In this document: piece after piece, positions 43,760 to 51,580 of the stretch
Position numbering within the stretch: position 1 is the stretch's first letter
How the letters are laid out: each line of letters opens with the position of its first letter
NCBI GenBank assembly: GCA_000940995.1
Contig: CP005974.1
Span: forward strand, 3,286,001 to 3,350,000
From: Photobacterium gaetbulicola Gung47
GTDB lineage: Bacteria > Pseudomonadota > Gammaproteobacteria > Enterobacterales > Vibrionaceae
Reading direction: 5' to 3'
DNA: 64,000 bases
Position numbers and translations under genes: made by a program
The notes under the pieces: generated by a model
The model's database searches: none
What the model saw: only the letters and a program-made list of their open reading frames with translations
Told to the model about the DNA's origin: nothing

Positions 43760-44647
43760 ATGCTACAACGGTTAGTTTTTGGGTGCTTTCTAATCACATG
43801 TGCCTACTCTTCACTGGCCACTCCGATTGCGTGTCTGGATATCGGTAACGGCAACGGCTCAGCAGACATGAGCTGTGTGGTAAATTCAGGGGACATATAC
43901 ACATGGCAAGCTGCCGATCCCGTCACCCCGTCCGCTGAGAAGTCATATACCCATACTATCGGACGGGTTGCTAATGACCGGGTTGAAGATGTCGCCAGTG
44001 TTCTCGCTTTTTTATTTGATACCGGAATTTCAACTGACGGCGGCGTTAACCCTCAATATTGGAATTTTCTACTGGATCCTACCGGCAGCCAAACCGCGCT
44101 AAATTTAATGGGCAAATCGGACGACAACTATGGCTCGCTTACCGATGCCGGAGGGTTTACAAGTGGCTCATTTTCTATCCCAGATCCGGCCACAATCATG
44201 ACGGTCAAAAGTGCAACATCCTTTTCTATAAATATTTTCAGTTCACAGCAGCAGCGAGGGGATTGGTCGACAGCAGGGATCACCAATGGTGGTGGTAACC
44301 AGCCAGCATTATCCCATATCTCTTATTGGGAAAGCGGTTCTTTACTCAGTACCTATTTAGCTTCCATCCCAACACCGTCTCTGCTAACTACTTTGACTCC
44401 CCCTCTGGACCCTACCCCTTTACCTTCAACGCTGACTTCATTAAGTCCTCCTTTGGCGACAGTTCCGGCGCTTTTTTCCCTGACGCTGTTGGGTCCTTCT
44501 AGTGCACCAATTCCTACACTTGCTTCCTTCACTGCACCAGCAACCCCGTCAGCGGCGATCTCTGAGCCACCTTCGTCTGCTTTATTTTCTCTCGCCCTAC
44601 TGTTAACTGGGTTCTCTCGTTTTCGGCAGATAACGCGCAACGGGTGA
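43760..44647 (+). pseudogene. PEP-CTERM-like secreted protein gene with apparent internal frameshifts
   Basis: The open frame of 295 codons starts with a signal peptide (MLQRLVFGCFLITCAYSSLA) and a mature domain with CLDIGNGNGSADMSCVVNSG. It ends with a PEP-CTERM-like anchor: EPPSSALFSLALLLTGF followed by the basic SRFRQITR. Between about 44345 and 44500 this frame gives an odd Leu/Thr/Pro-rich run. The frame starting on the third base of each codon instead gives ordinary sequence there (NYFDSPSGPYPFTFNADFIK then SSFGDSSGAFFPDAVGSF) until TAG at 44500-44502. The likely explanation is two compensating indels, by sequencing error or decay. GGAG lies before the ATG at 43760. Confidence 0.6.
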
Positions 44648-44650
44648 TTT

Positions 44651-44668
44651 GATGCGCCATGGCGCATC
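44651..44668. repeat. 18-bp perfect palindrome
   Basis: GATGCGCCATGGCGCATC is its own reverse complement and starts 3 bases after the stop of the PEP-CTERM-like gene. Without a loop it is a poor terminator; it could be a protein-binding site. Confidence 0.8.
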
Positions 44669-44694
44669 GAGAGTAAGCTGGATGAATTGCCGTT

Positions 44695-44725
44695 CATAAA
44701 AAACGGGAGCCAAATGGCTCCCGTT
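44695..44725 (-). terminator. terminator after the DyP peroxidase gene
   Basis: AACGGGAGCC and GGCTCCCGTT form a perfect 10-bp stem with a 4-base loop. On the minus strand a T run follows (complement of the A run at 44698-44703). It lies 62 bases after the peroxidase stop. Confidence 0.88.
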
Positions 44726-44787
44726 GACTGTCACAGCGCGAAGCGAAAACCTTAACACTGTTGTGAAGCTAGGCCCCGCCCCTAATC

Positions 44788-45684
44788 CTATAGCGAGTTA
44801 AGTATCTCTACCGATGGTGCAAAGAAGTAAGCACCGGTTACCGCCGTCGTAAAACGCAGCAACTGATCGGTTTTGCCGTCGGTGTGGCCGTACATGCTCT
44901 CCAGCATGGCCTTGAAGTTGTGTTGAGTATGGCAGTAGGCAATGAACAGCAGACCGTGATCACCGCTGACAGAGCCATACGGCAGGCTATGGCGGACAAT
45001 CTTCAGCCCCTTGCCTTCTTCCTTGATATCCACCCGGCCAACGTGTGAGGCGGCCGGTACGTCTTCCAGCTCAACCGAGTCAGGTTTGGTTCGACCCACG
45101 ACTTTCTCCTGCGCCTGGATGTTCAAGCGGTTCCAAGCCGGAAGGTTGTGGACAAAGCGCTGCAGCATCACAAAACTACCACCGGCAAAGTCACCCTCTT
45201 TGATCAGGGCGACGTCTTGGCGCGCTTCTAGGGTGTTCGGATTCTCGGTACCGTCAATGAAGTCAGTCATATCGCGCGAATCAAGGTATTTGAAACCGTA
45301 GGTTTCATCCATGATTTCAACGTGCTCAGCAACAGGCGAGATAAACTGGCGCAACAGGTAGAAGTTCAGATCATGTCGGCTTGAATTGACATGAAGCAAC
45401 ACATCGCCACCGGTTGCCGGTGCCGTGATCTCGCCTTCACCTAGCGGGACAAACTCCTCGAACTCGGCCGGCGAGCCTTTTTCCAGTGAGGCCCAGAATG
45501 CCTGACCAAAAGCGATACTGGCTCTTAGCTCAGCCCCCGGCTGCTGGCTGTTGATCTCGTCAACCAGAGTGTGGACTTGTTTACAACGCTCAACAAGCGC
45601 CTTGGTATCACCTGTTGCCTTGATAACAACATACAATGCGAACGGTCCTGCTTCAGGCAAAATCAGAGGTTGTGCCGTAGCCAT
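44788..45684 (-). CDS. DyP-type heme peroxidase (YfeX-like)
   Basis: The 298-aa protein has the DyP signature with the catalytic Asp in MTDFIDGTENPNTLE. The probable heme-ligand His is in KIVRHSLPYGSVSGDHGLLF, and the C-terminal ferredoxin-like fold ends in TTAVTGAYFFAPS. No Tat or Sec signal is present, so it is cytosolic like YfeX. Substrates of such enzymes include porphyrins and dyes. A YfeZ-like DUF2919 gene lies nearby, as in E. coli. A candidate Fur site lies upstream. Confidence 0.9.
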   Translation of the reverse strand: MATAQPLILPEAGPFALYVVIKATGDTKALVERCKQVHTLVDEINSQQPGAELRASIAFGQAFWASLEKGSPAEFEEFVPLGEGEITAPATGGDVLLHVNSSRHDLNFYLLRQFISPVAEHVEIMDETYGFKYLDSRDMTDFIDGTENPNTLEARQDVALIKEGDFAGGSFVMLQRFVHNLPAWNRLNIQAQEKVVGRTKPDSVELEDVPAASHVGRVDIKEEGKGLKIVRHSLPYGSVSGDHGLLFIAYCHTQHNFKAMLESMYGHTDGKTDQLLRFTTAVTGAYFFAPSVEILNSL

Positions 45685-45771
45685 ATTTTTCTCCTAACTT
45701 ATTATCATCGCTGATACCCAACCCGGGCATACAACATTATGTATTTCAAAGTATAACGAGAATAGCTTAAG

Positions 45772-45790
45772 GAAAATTGATCATTATCAG
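45772..45790. promoter_or_regulatory. candidate Fur box upstream of the DyP gene
   Basis: The 19 bases ending TTGATCATTATC match about 12 of 19 positions of the GATAATGATAATCATTATC consensus, with the right half nearly perfect. It lies about 90 bases upstream of the peroxidase start, a plausible promoter position for an iron/heme gene. Confidence 0.4.
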
Positions 45791-45981
45791 CAGAGCAGGA
45801 ATACGCCAGGCAAATCAGTAACCCCATATCTTTGACCCGCTCTCGCCCTCGCCGGTCTCGGGAGCAGCCACGGTAGAAAACCGCTTTGCTGTTCAATTTG
45901 TGTCTATTTTACCCTGCTAAGCTGGAGTAAAATTTATACAAACACAACCCATTAGCTCAAACCAATAATAAGGATAAGATC

Positions 45982-46296
45982 ATGGAAACGGGTTCATCAT
46001 CATTTCCGACCAAAGAGGTCGCAGGTACCCTCTACCAAGCAAATCAGACCCAGAAACTGGTGAATATTCACCAGGCCAGCATGAACAAGTTCGAAGACGA
46101 TCCGCAGGAAGATCCGGATACCGTCGTCATCACGGCCGACACCAAAGCACAGACCCAAGAAGAGCAATTGATCATCAAGAAAAAAGTCGCCGATGCGATA
46201 AACGATCACCTGCCTAACAAGCCTGACTTCTACAGCCAGAGCATCACCCCTGATCCCGGCACAGGCAGCGGCAATGTGCTTGATACCTCTGTATAA
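45982..46296 (+). CDS. small acidic hypothetical protein, 104 aa
   Basis: The product begins METGSSSFPTKEVAGTLYQA, contains an acidic segment (KFEDDPQEDPDTVVITADTK) and a Lys-rich helix, and ends with a Pro/Gly/Ser tail. No signal peptide or membrane segment is seen. AAGGA precedes the ATG and a strong terminator follows 46 bases after the stop, so it is a single-gene unit. No family is recognised. Confidence 0.75.
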   Translation: METGSSSFPTKEVAGTLYQANQTQKLVNIHQASMNKFEDDPQEDPDTVVITADTKAQTQEEQLIIKKKVADAINDHLPNKPDFYSQSITPDPGTGSGNVLDTSV

Positions 46297-46342
46297 ATCT
46301 GCCGGCTGAGCACAACATCAGAATCTACAGACACCCAAAAGC

Positions 46343-46370
46343 AAAAAGCCCGCTGTTGCGGGCTTTTTTA
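46343..46370 (+). terminator. terminator after the 104-aa gene
   Basis: AAGCCCGC, loop TGTT, GCGGGCTT and a T run. The flanking A run before the stem means it could also work on the minus strand for other transcripts. Confidence 0.9.
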
Positions 46371-46395
46371 GTATAGGGTGCGGGCAGCAAATACC

Positions 46396-46806
46396 TTACA
46401 CCGACGTCACTTCGACCTGGAGCTTCACTTGCTTATCGCCATTGTTGTCCAAGCCTTCAAACATGGTCGGAGTATTCAGGCCCGTTGACAATGTTGGCGA
46501 CACCAGTGTACGCCAGCCACCATCATCAAGACGCTCCTGGACCTTGAACGCAATTTTGACCTCTTCGGCCGAGACCTCCAGCAGCTCTGCGCTTCCGACC
46601 AGTTCCCGGCGACTATCTTCACTATCGATATTACTACCAAAAAAGACCGTCTCTTCACCAGGCAGTAGTGACAGTGAGGTATTAACCGACTGGGTACTTC
46701 CAGACGCACCAGTCAGTTCAAAATTCACATCTAATAGCCAGTCGGCCATGGCTAACGGGCTTAGCAGTGCGCTGAACAGCACCAACCCTTTACCCCAGTC
46801 ATTCAT
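46396..46806 (-). CDS. secreted hypothetical protein, 136 aa
   Basis: A signal peptide (LVLFSALLSPLAMA) precedes a beta-rich mature domain (DWLLDVNFELTGASGSTQSV, LLPGEETVFFGSNIDSEDSR, VKIAFKVQERLDDGGWRTLV). The ATG at 46806 is chosen because AGAGGTAAAG lies upstream; a longer in-frame extension to 47010 overlaps the DUF2919 gene and is rejected. It follows the DUF2919 gene by 5 bases and is probably in one operon with it. No named family is recognised. Confidence 0.75.
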   Translation of the reverse strand: MNDWGKGLVLFSALLSPLAMADWLLDVNFELTGASGSTQSVNTSLSLLPGEETVFFGSNIDSEDSRRELVGSAELLEVSAEEVKIAFKVQERLDDGGWRTLVSPTLSTGLNTPTMFEGLDNNGDKQVKLQVEVTSV

Positions 46807-46811
46807 TGTCT

Positions 46812-47273
46812 TTACCTCTCTACGGGCTTGTCCGCAAATGTATTTCTGACCCTGGAGCTTCTGAGCAGGTACCCTCCAAGCCAGAATGTCAGCAGCAGGC
46901 TGACCGCCCGGGTCCAGCTGAAGGCCCCGTGGGTCAACATCAGCTGATACATTTGCAAAACACAATCTGTTGTATAACTCAGCAGCAGGATCCCTTTCCC
47001 ATGCAGCCATACGAAATTAATTAGTTTTTTATTTTTGTGGCGGTATCCGGCCATCCACATATAGATAAGTGCCGGAAGGCCTAATAGCATTGCCAGATAA
47101 AGGTTATCTCGCAACGGATATAAAATCTCCAAGACCTGGGCCCCTTGTTCGCGGCTTGCGCCCGCCATGACAAAAACCACCCAGCCTTTGGCACTGAACA
47201 ACCAACACAGCCATAACATGGTCGAAGGTTTCAACAAGCCATGCTTGTCATAGGCGTCTATCGGATATATCAC
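46812..47273 (-). CDS. DUF2919 membrane protein (YfeZ-like)
   Basis: The 153-aa protein begins MIYPIDAYDKHGLLKPSTML and has four hydrophobic segments (MLWLCWLFSAKGWVVFVMAG, LYLAMLLGLPALIYMWMAGY, GKGILLLSYTTDCVLQMYQL, AVSLLLTFWLGGYLL), as in DUF2919. In E. coli the homologue yfeZ lies near yfeX; the DyP gene about 1.6 kb away keeps this loose synteny. Function is unknown. Confidence 0.82.
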   Translation of the reverse strand: MIYPIDAYDKHGLLKPSTMLWLCWLFSAKGWVVFVMAGASREQGAQVLEILYPLRDNLYLAMLLGLPALIYMWMAGYRHKNKKLINFVWLHGKGILLLSYTTDCVLQMYQLMLTHGAFSWTRAVSLLLTFWLGGYLLRSSRVRNTFADKPVER

Positions 47274-47768
47274 TTACTTTCCCCGTTTCTCACTGCTTAC
47301 TGTGCAATGGAGGCTTACCCCTGATATTTCAATAGCCAACTTTGTCTATGGCCGTTGTGGGGATCATTCTAAAGCGGGACCGATATAACAACACTGTTCA
47401 GTACTAGGCACACCTTAATCTATCTGGTCGCAACTACCAGCCAAAGTGGTAAATTCTGTGGTTCAACGCACTATTTGGGTAGTCGTCTTGTCGACATGAT
47501 CACGTTTTGTGGGATGAGAATGACGAATTTTCTAGTTTTCTTACAAAAGTCACATCAGAAATAAATATGCTCAGTTTCTAACGCTTTAGTGGAATATCCA
47601 TTAATATTCATTGTGTTAATGAATATTTTACCACCATTACCCCTTGTTCAGTTTCTGTTCATACAATGTAAGATTCCTACCACTTTGGAAGGCGGGGAAG
47701 ACAGAAAAGTGCCAATTGATATTGGCAGCGGTATAATCGACCCAAAGAAATCATGGATCGGACAAACA
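47274..47768. other. divergent intergenic region before the DUF2956 gene
   Basis: These 495 bases separate the DUF2919 gene from the DUF2956 gene and should carry both promoters. The open frame continues upstream of 47769 to 47589, but the codons before 47769 do not look like DUF2956 and are not used. No repeat or RNA gene was recognised. Confidence 0.45.
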
Positions 47769-48116
47769 ATGGCAACCAGCAAAAATCAAGGGGCGCCGTC
47801 CCCAGAGACCCAAGCAGAGGCAATGAAGATTGCCCGTGCGACGCAAAAACCAGGCCAGACCAAAGAACAGACCAAGCTGATCGCTCAAGGGATCCAGCAC
47901 GGTATTGAGCAATATAAGAAACAACAAAAAGCCAAAGCCCGCGAGCGGGACAAGCTGCGTAAAAAACAAGCCAGAGATAAATCGCAAGATATTGAACAGC
48001 CCGCTACAGATGCGCCAGCAGCAGAACAAGTGGTTGTGAGTAAACAACATTGGCTACCCTGGCTATTGCTTATTGCCTCTTGGGTTGGGTTTATTGGCTA
48101 CCTTCAATTCAGTTAA
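47769..48116 (+). CDS. DUF2956 protein with C-terminal membrane helix
   Basis: The 115-aa product starts MATSKNQGAPSPETQAEAMK. Its helical, highly charged central region (GIQHGIEQYKKQQKAKARER, DKLRKKQARDKSQ) is typical of DUF2956, and it ends in one membrane helix (WLPWLLLIASWVGFIGYLQF). It is likely an inner-membrane tail-anchored protein. The next gene starts 20 bases later. Confidence 0.82.
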   Translation: MATSKNQGAPSPETQAEAMKIARATQKPGQTKEQTKLIAQGIQHGIEQYKKQQKAKARERDKLRKKQARDKSQDIEQPATDAPAAEQVVVSKQHWLPWLLLIASWVGFIGYLQFS

Positions 48117-48135
48117 CGCATATGAGGATTCATGG

Positions 48136-48594
48136 ATGACTCAACAACAAAGTTTTCGTTATTTTCCTCTGCTAGCACTTCTGACTGTTCTCACCGGGTG
48201 CGGCAGCCCGAATTCGGCCTACAGCCACACGGTAAAAGTCAATCAAATCTGTGGTGAGAAACCAAACTGTGTCAGCACGCTGGATAACCGCGAAGAGCAC
48301 GCTTTGGCCCCTTTTGAACTCAGTAAAACAGGGCTGGAGCAATGGGCGCATATCGAGAAACTGGCGCTTTCCCTTCCCGGTGCCTCCCTCGCTAAACGCA
48401 CTGACGATTACCTTCATGTAGAGTGCACCAGCAAAGTCTTCCGCTTTGTTGATGATTTTGAGGTACAACGGCAATCAGGGCAGCTTACCGTCCGCTCGGA
48501 ATCCCGCACGGGATATTCCGATTTCGGTGTCAACCGTAAGCGCGCCGAGGCATTCCGGAAGCTGTTGGCACAAGAAGGTTACCTGAAAAATTAG
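48136..48594 (+). CDS. DUF1499 lipoprotein
   Basis: The 152-aa precursor has a lipobox VLTGC (acylated Cys near residue 22). It carries the DUF1499 pattern: NCVSTLDNREEHALAPFEL, the LSLPGASLAKRTDDYLHVEC segment, FVDDFEV and SRTGYSDFGVNRKRAE. GAGGATTC precedes the ATG at 48136. It is probably co-transcribed with the DUF2956 gene. Function is unknown. Confidence 0.85.
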   Translation: MTQQQSFRYFPLLALLTVLTGCGSPNSAYSHTVKVNQICGEKPNCVSTLDNREEHALAPFELSKTGLEQWAHIEKLALSLPGASLAKRTDDYLHVECTSKVFRFVDDFEVQRQSGQLTVRSESRTGYSDFGVNRKRAEAFRKLLAQEGYLKN

Positions 48595-48674
48595 CCATAG
48601 CAGGCACACCTCTACAGTTGCAAACGATTCTCAATTAGATCTAAAATAAGCTCAATGGCAAATGGAGGATCGAG

Positions 48675-48875
48675 ATGAGTATCGCCAGTTATTTGATGTT
48701 CGGCATCTTGGGATTCCTTACCATGCTCGTGATCCAAGGGCTAGAAGCTGCTGTTCAGATCCCTGGAGCTTCCTCTGCGCTCACGTCGTGGTTAGCGATT
48801 TATGGCACTTGGTTAGCCGTTATTGCCCATGGGGTTTATCTGTGGTGCAAAAACCCAGCCCACAGAATCGAGTAG
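48675..48875 (+). CDS. small membrane protein, 66 aa, with a stop codon supplied by the intron junction
   Basis: GGAGG precedes the ATG of a 66-codon frame with two hydrophobic segments (YLMFGILGFLTMLVIQGLEA and LAIYGTWLAVIAHGVYLW) and a short polar tail CKNPAHRIE. The TAG stop at 48873-48875 lies at the 3' end of the group II intron. With the intron removed the frame would run about 20 codons further, through the old terminator. So the present C-terminus is probably not the ancestral one. No family is recognised. Confidence 0.7.
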   Translation: MSIASYLMFGILGFLTMLVIQGLEAAVQIPGASSALTSWLAIYGTWLAVIAHGVYLWCKNPAHRIE

Positions 48876-50755
48876 GAGGAGGCCTCACGGCCTCCGTCCT
48901 CTCACACCACCGTACAAGCGTGGGTCGCATACGGCGGTTCCGAATATATTTTCAGTGACTCATACCCATCTCTCAATGAGTACATGCCCATCTCCTTGAA
49001 CCGTTTCGTTGGCATGGCCTGATTGAGCTGCGGCGATAAAGCCAGATGCCACCATCCTTTCTCTGACATCGCTAGCTTCCAAGCATTGCGCTCGTTTACG
49101 CCTTCTTGGCGTAACCATGTCGCTATGCTGTGTCTGCGTTTTCGCTGCTTGAGTCGGTAGCACCGTAAGCGCCGTCTTATCCATTCATCCAAGCGCTGCA
49201 TCGCGCTTTTCCGCATGGCGAGCTTGAAGTAGTGTTGCCAACCTCTTAGATATTGAGTTAGTTCGACTATTACTGTCTTCAACTCTCGTCCTCGATTCCG
49301 CTTCGTTATTTGACGCACTCGCTTCTTCATGTGAGTTTGTGCTGTCTTCGAGATATGGATACTCCCATCTCGTTGGAAGCGATGGCCTAAGTAAGTCCGC
49401 TCTGTCACTCTTGTTGCCGCACTCTTCTCCCGGTTGACCGTGAGTTTCAGTTTCTGCTCCAAGAACTCCGTTATCGAGGCTTTTACTCGATTTGCGGCTT
49501 CCTCACTGTGTACGTAGATTTGGCAGTCGTCTGCATATCGGCAGAACTTATGCCCTCTTCGTTCAAGCTCTTTATCCAACTCATCTAATACGATATTTGA
49601 TAGCAGCGGAGATAATGGGCCACCCTGTGGTGTCCCTCGTTGCCTCTGCTCGACTAACCCGTTTCGCATTATGCCTGCCTGTAGGTATGACCTGATCAGC
49701 TTCAGTACCCGTTTATCTGTGATATCTTTCGATAGCCTGTGCATCAGCCTATCGTGGTTCACGGTATCGAAGTATTTCGCTAGGTCAACATCGACTACAT
49801 AACCCCGCCCCTCCCTGATGTAGTGGCTTGCTGCCGCCAGAGCATGGTGGGCACTACGGTTGGGCCTGAACCCGTAACTGCTGTTGGAGAACTTAGGTTC
49901 GTAGATATCTGTCAGGACTGATGTGATGGCCTGTTGGACAATCCTATCAAGTACCGTTGGGATACCTAGCTGCCTCACTCCCCCACTAGGTTTAGGGATT
50001 TCTACACCCAAGACGGGTTGGGGTTGATAGCTACCGTCCAGAAGGCTCTGGCGGAGCGCTTGCCCATTGGAAGACTGCCGAAGCACCGAGATAGTGGCTG
50101 CTATGTCGAGTTTATCAACCCCAGCACATCCCTTGTTCTTCTTTACTCTTCTCAGGGCTTGGTTCAGATTCGTTGATGAACAGATCTGCTCCATCAACTG
50201 AGTTGAGGTCACCAAGACTCGTCCTCCTGTCTACGCCAAACATGCTTGTCATTCTTCGTAGCCATGAGCGTCACTTGCGGTGTTGCCCATTGGTACGTAG
50301 AGATATTGTTCATCTTGCTATGACTCCACATGATTGAGTGTCTAGTGACTGCTTCTTGATATATTCAGTTCCGGCCTTCCCTTGGGTTGTACTTCCCCAA
50401 GGTACTATGCCTTCTGCTGACTTCTTATTAACCGTCACGCAGCATCACTGCTGCACTAGTCTCGTCCGAGACAGCTAATAAGATCTCCCGAGGTAAGACG
50501 TTGTTCTTTCACTTGGTTGTGCCTGATTTACCCGTACACACTTCCCGTCGAGGCATTGGGCTATTCTATATATGGCTAGGTTACCCAAGTTGTACTGGCC
50601 TACTATCAGATTTCTGTTCGTCACAACCAAGTTTTGCCGTTTGCTTCCTTCAGATCCCACCTCACGGTGGACACCCTTGCATAGGCTAACGGTTCTCGCT
50701 CGACTGAGCCCGTAGAGGACTTTCACCTCCTAGAACAACGCCATGCTCGGCGCAC
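48872..50755 (-). mobile_element. group II intron, probably bacterial class C, complete
   Basis: On the minus strand the element opens GTGCGCCGAGC, typical of group II intron 5' ends. It has the usual structured domain I region of about 540 bases, an ORF in domain IV, a domain V hairpin (GAACCGCCGTATGCG with CTTGTACGGTGG) and domain VI (GGAGGCC GTGA GGCCTCC), ending in CCTAC. The 5' exon is a Rho-independent terminator (stem, then TTTTTTAATG), the hallmark target of class C introns. Boundaries are placed by motif and may be off by one or two bases. Confidence 0.88.
48902..50215 (-). CDS. ltrA: group II intron reverse transcriptase/maturase
   Basis: The 437-aa protein contains RT motifs: GVRQLGIPTVLDRIVQQAI, SYGFRPNRSAHHALA, VDVDLAKYFDTVNHDRLM, GTPQGGPLSPLLSNIVLDEL and the catalytic FCRYADDCQIYV. 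A maturase (GIIM-like) domain follows (YLRGWQHYFKLA), and no HNH endonuclease. This suits class C introns, which insert without an endonuclease. The last residues (SEPPYATHACTVV) are read from the domain V RNA itself. Start is TTG at 50215 or GTG next to it, after GGAGGA. It looks intact. Confidence 0.95.
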   Translation of the reverse strand: MVTSTQLMEQICSSTNLNQALRRVKKNKGCAGVDKLDIAATISVLRQSSNGQALRQSLLDGSYQPQPVLGVEIPKPSGGVRQLGIPTVLDRIVQQAITSVLTDIYEPKFSNSSYGFRPNRSAHHALAAASHYIREGRGYVVDVDLAKYFDTVNHDRLMHRLSKDITDKRVLKLIRSYLQAGIMRNGLVEQRQRGTPQGGPLSPLLSNIVLDELDKELERRGHKFCRYADDCQIYVHSEEAANRVKASITEFLEQKLKLTVNREKSAATRVTERTYLGHRFQRDGSIHISKTAQTHMKKRVRQITKRNRGRELKTVIVELTQYLRGWQHYFKLAMRKSAMQRLDEWIRRRLRCYRLKQRKRRHSIATWLRQEGVNERNAWKLAMSEKGWWHLALSPQLNQAMPTKRFKEMGMYSLRDGYESLKIYSEPPYATHACTVV

Positions 50756-50760
50756 CATTA

Positions 50761-50790
50761 AAAAAGCCATGCAGCATATGCATGGCTTTG
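50761..50790. terminator. bidirectional terminator at the end of the nap operon
   Basis: AAAGCCATGCA and TGCATGGCTTT pair perfectly around GCATA, with T runs on both strands. It probably ended the nap transcript and the opposing small gene at 48675 before the intron inserted beside its T tract. Confidence 0.92.
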
Positions 50791-50818
50791 TTTTTATTCG
50801 GCAAACTAAACACTACCG

Positions 50819-50953
50819 TTAGATATTTTTGTCCTTACCCAGCGACAATAGCCAGATACAAATCACAGCTACTGCAGCAAAACCAGACAGGATGATTACA
50901 GGCATGGCTGCATAACCCATTACATGCCAGATGATTGACTCTAATGTACTCAT
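50819..50953 (-). CDS. TIGR02808-type small membrane protein, 44 aa
   Basis: This short gene, easily missed, encodes MSTLESIIWHVMGYAAMPVI then ILSGFAAVAVICIWLLSLGK and DKNI. It is one long membrane helix after a conserved N-terminal STLESIIWH, as in the short TIGR02808 family of Vibrionaceae. AAGGAG lies 7 bases before the ATG. It is 20 bases after napC on the same strand and just before the operon terminator, so it is the last nap-operon gene. It might support the membrane NapC or quinol step, but that is inference. Confidence 0.85.
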   Translation of the reverse strand: MSTLESIIWHVMGYAAMPVIILSGFAAVAVICIWLLSLGKDKNI

Positions 50954-50973
50954 TGTTTCTCCTTATCTGAGGC

Positions 50974-51549
50974 TTACTGCCAGCCTTCAATACCAGACAT
51001 ATCAGGTAGTTTGTGGGCAATCCCCTTATGGCAATCTACACAGGTCTTATCGCCGGACGCCAATGCCGTAGAGTGCTGTTTCGCGCTGCGGCTTCCCTGC
51101 TCAGAGAAGTCCATGTACTCAAACTCGTGACAGTTTCGGCACTCTTGTGAGTCATTTTCCTTCATTCGGTGCCACTCACGGTTGGCGAGATAGCCCCGGC
51201 GCTCCTCAAACTTCTCTTCGGTACTGATCGTCCCCATCGCATAGGCCACCAGCTCTTTCGAGGCTTGTACCTTGCGAACAATTTTATCAGTCCAGTTATG
51301 TGGCACGTGGCAGTCAGAACAAATTGCACGAACACCCGAGCGGTTGGCAAAGTGTACCGTTTCCCGGATCTCTTTGACGATCGGAGCGTGACAGCCAGCA
51401 CAGAACTCTTCGGTGTTGGTCGCTTCCATACCGGTGTTGAATGCGCCCCAGAACAGCAAACCGCCCATGAAGCCCATGAACAGCACCAAACCGACAGCGA
51501 CCTTACTCGGAGATGTCAGTCGACGCCAAAACGTTTTCAATAGTTTCAT
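50974..51549 (-). CDS. napC: tetraheme c-type cytochrome NapC
   Basis: NapC oxidises membrane quinol and feeds electrons to NapAB. The 191-aa protein has one N-terminal membrane helix (VAVGLVLFMGFMGGLLFWGA) and four CxxCH heme sites: CAGCH, CSDCH, CRNCH and CVDCH. It lies downstream of napB in napFDABC order. Confidence 0.97.
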   Translation of the reverse strand: MKLLKTFWRRLTSPSKVAVGLVLFMGFMGGLLFWGAFNTGMEATNTEEFCAGCHAPIVKEIRETVHFANRSGVRAICSDCHVPHNWTDKIVRKVQASKELVAYAMGTISTEEKFEERRGYLANREWHRMKENDSQECRNCHEFEYMDFSEQGSRSAKQHSTALASGDKTCVDCHKGIAHKLPDMSGIEGWQ

Positions 51550-51580
51550 CTTATAGCCCCTTTAGCACTGATGGCTATAA

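Noticed and set aside
46807..47010. N-terminal extension of the secreted 136-aa protein
   Set aside because: It overlaps the DUF2919 gene in another frame and lacks a signal peptide at its start.
47589..47768. N-terminal extension of the DUF2956 protein
   Set aside because: The upstream codons give a sequence unlike the family; the ATG at 47769 matches it.
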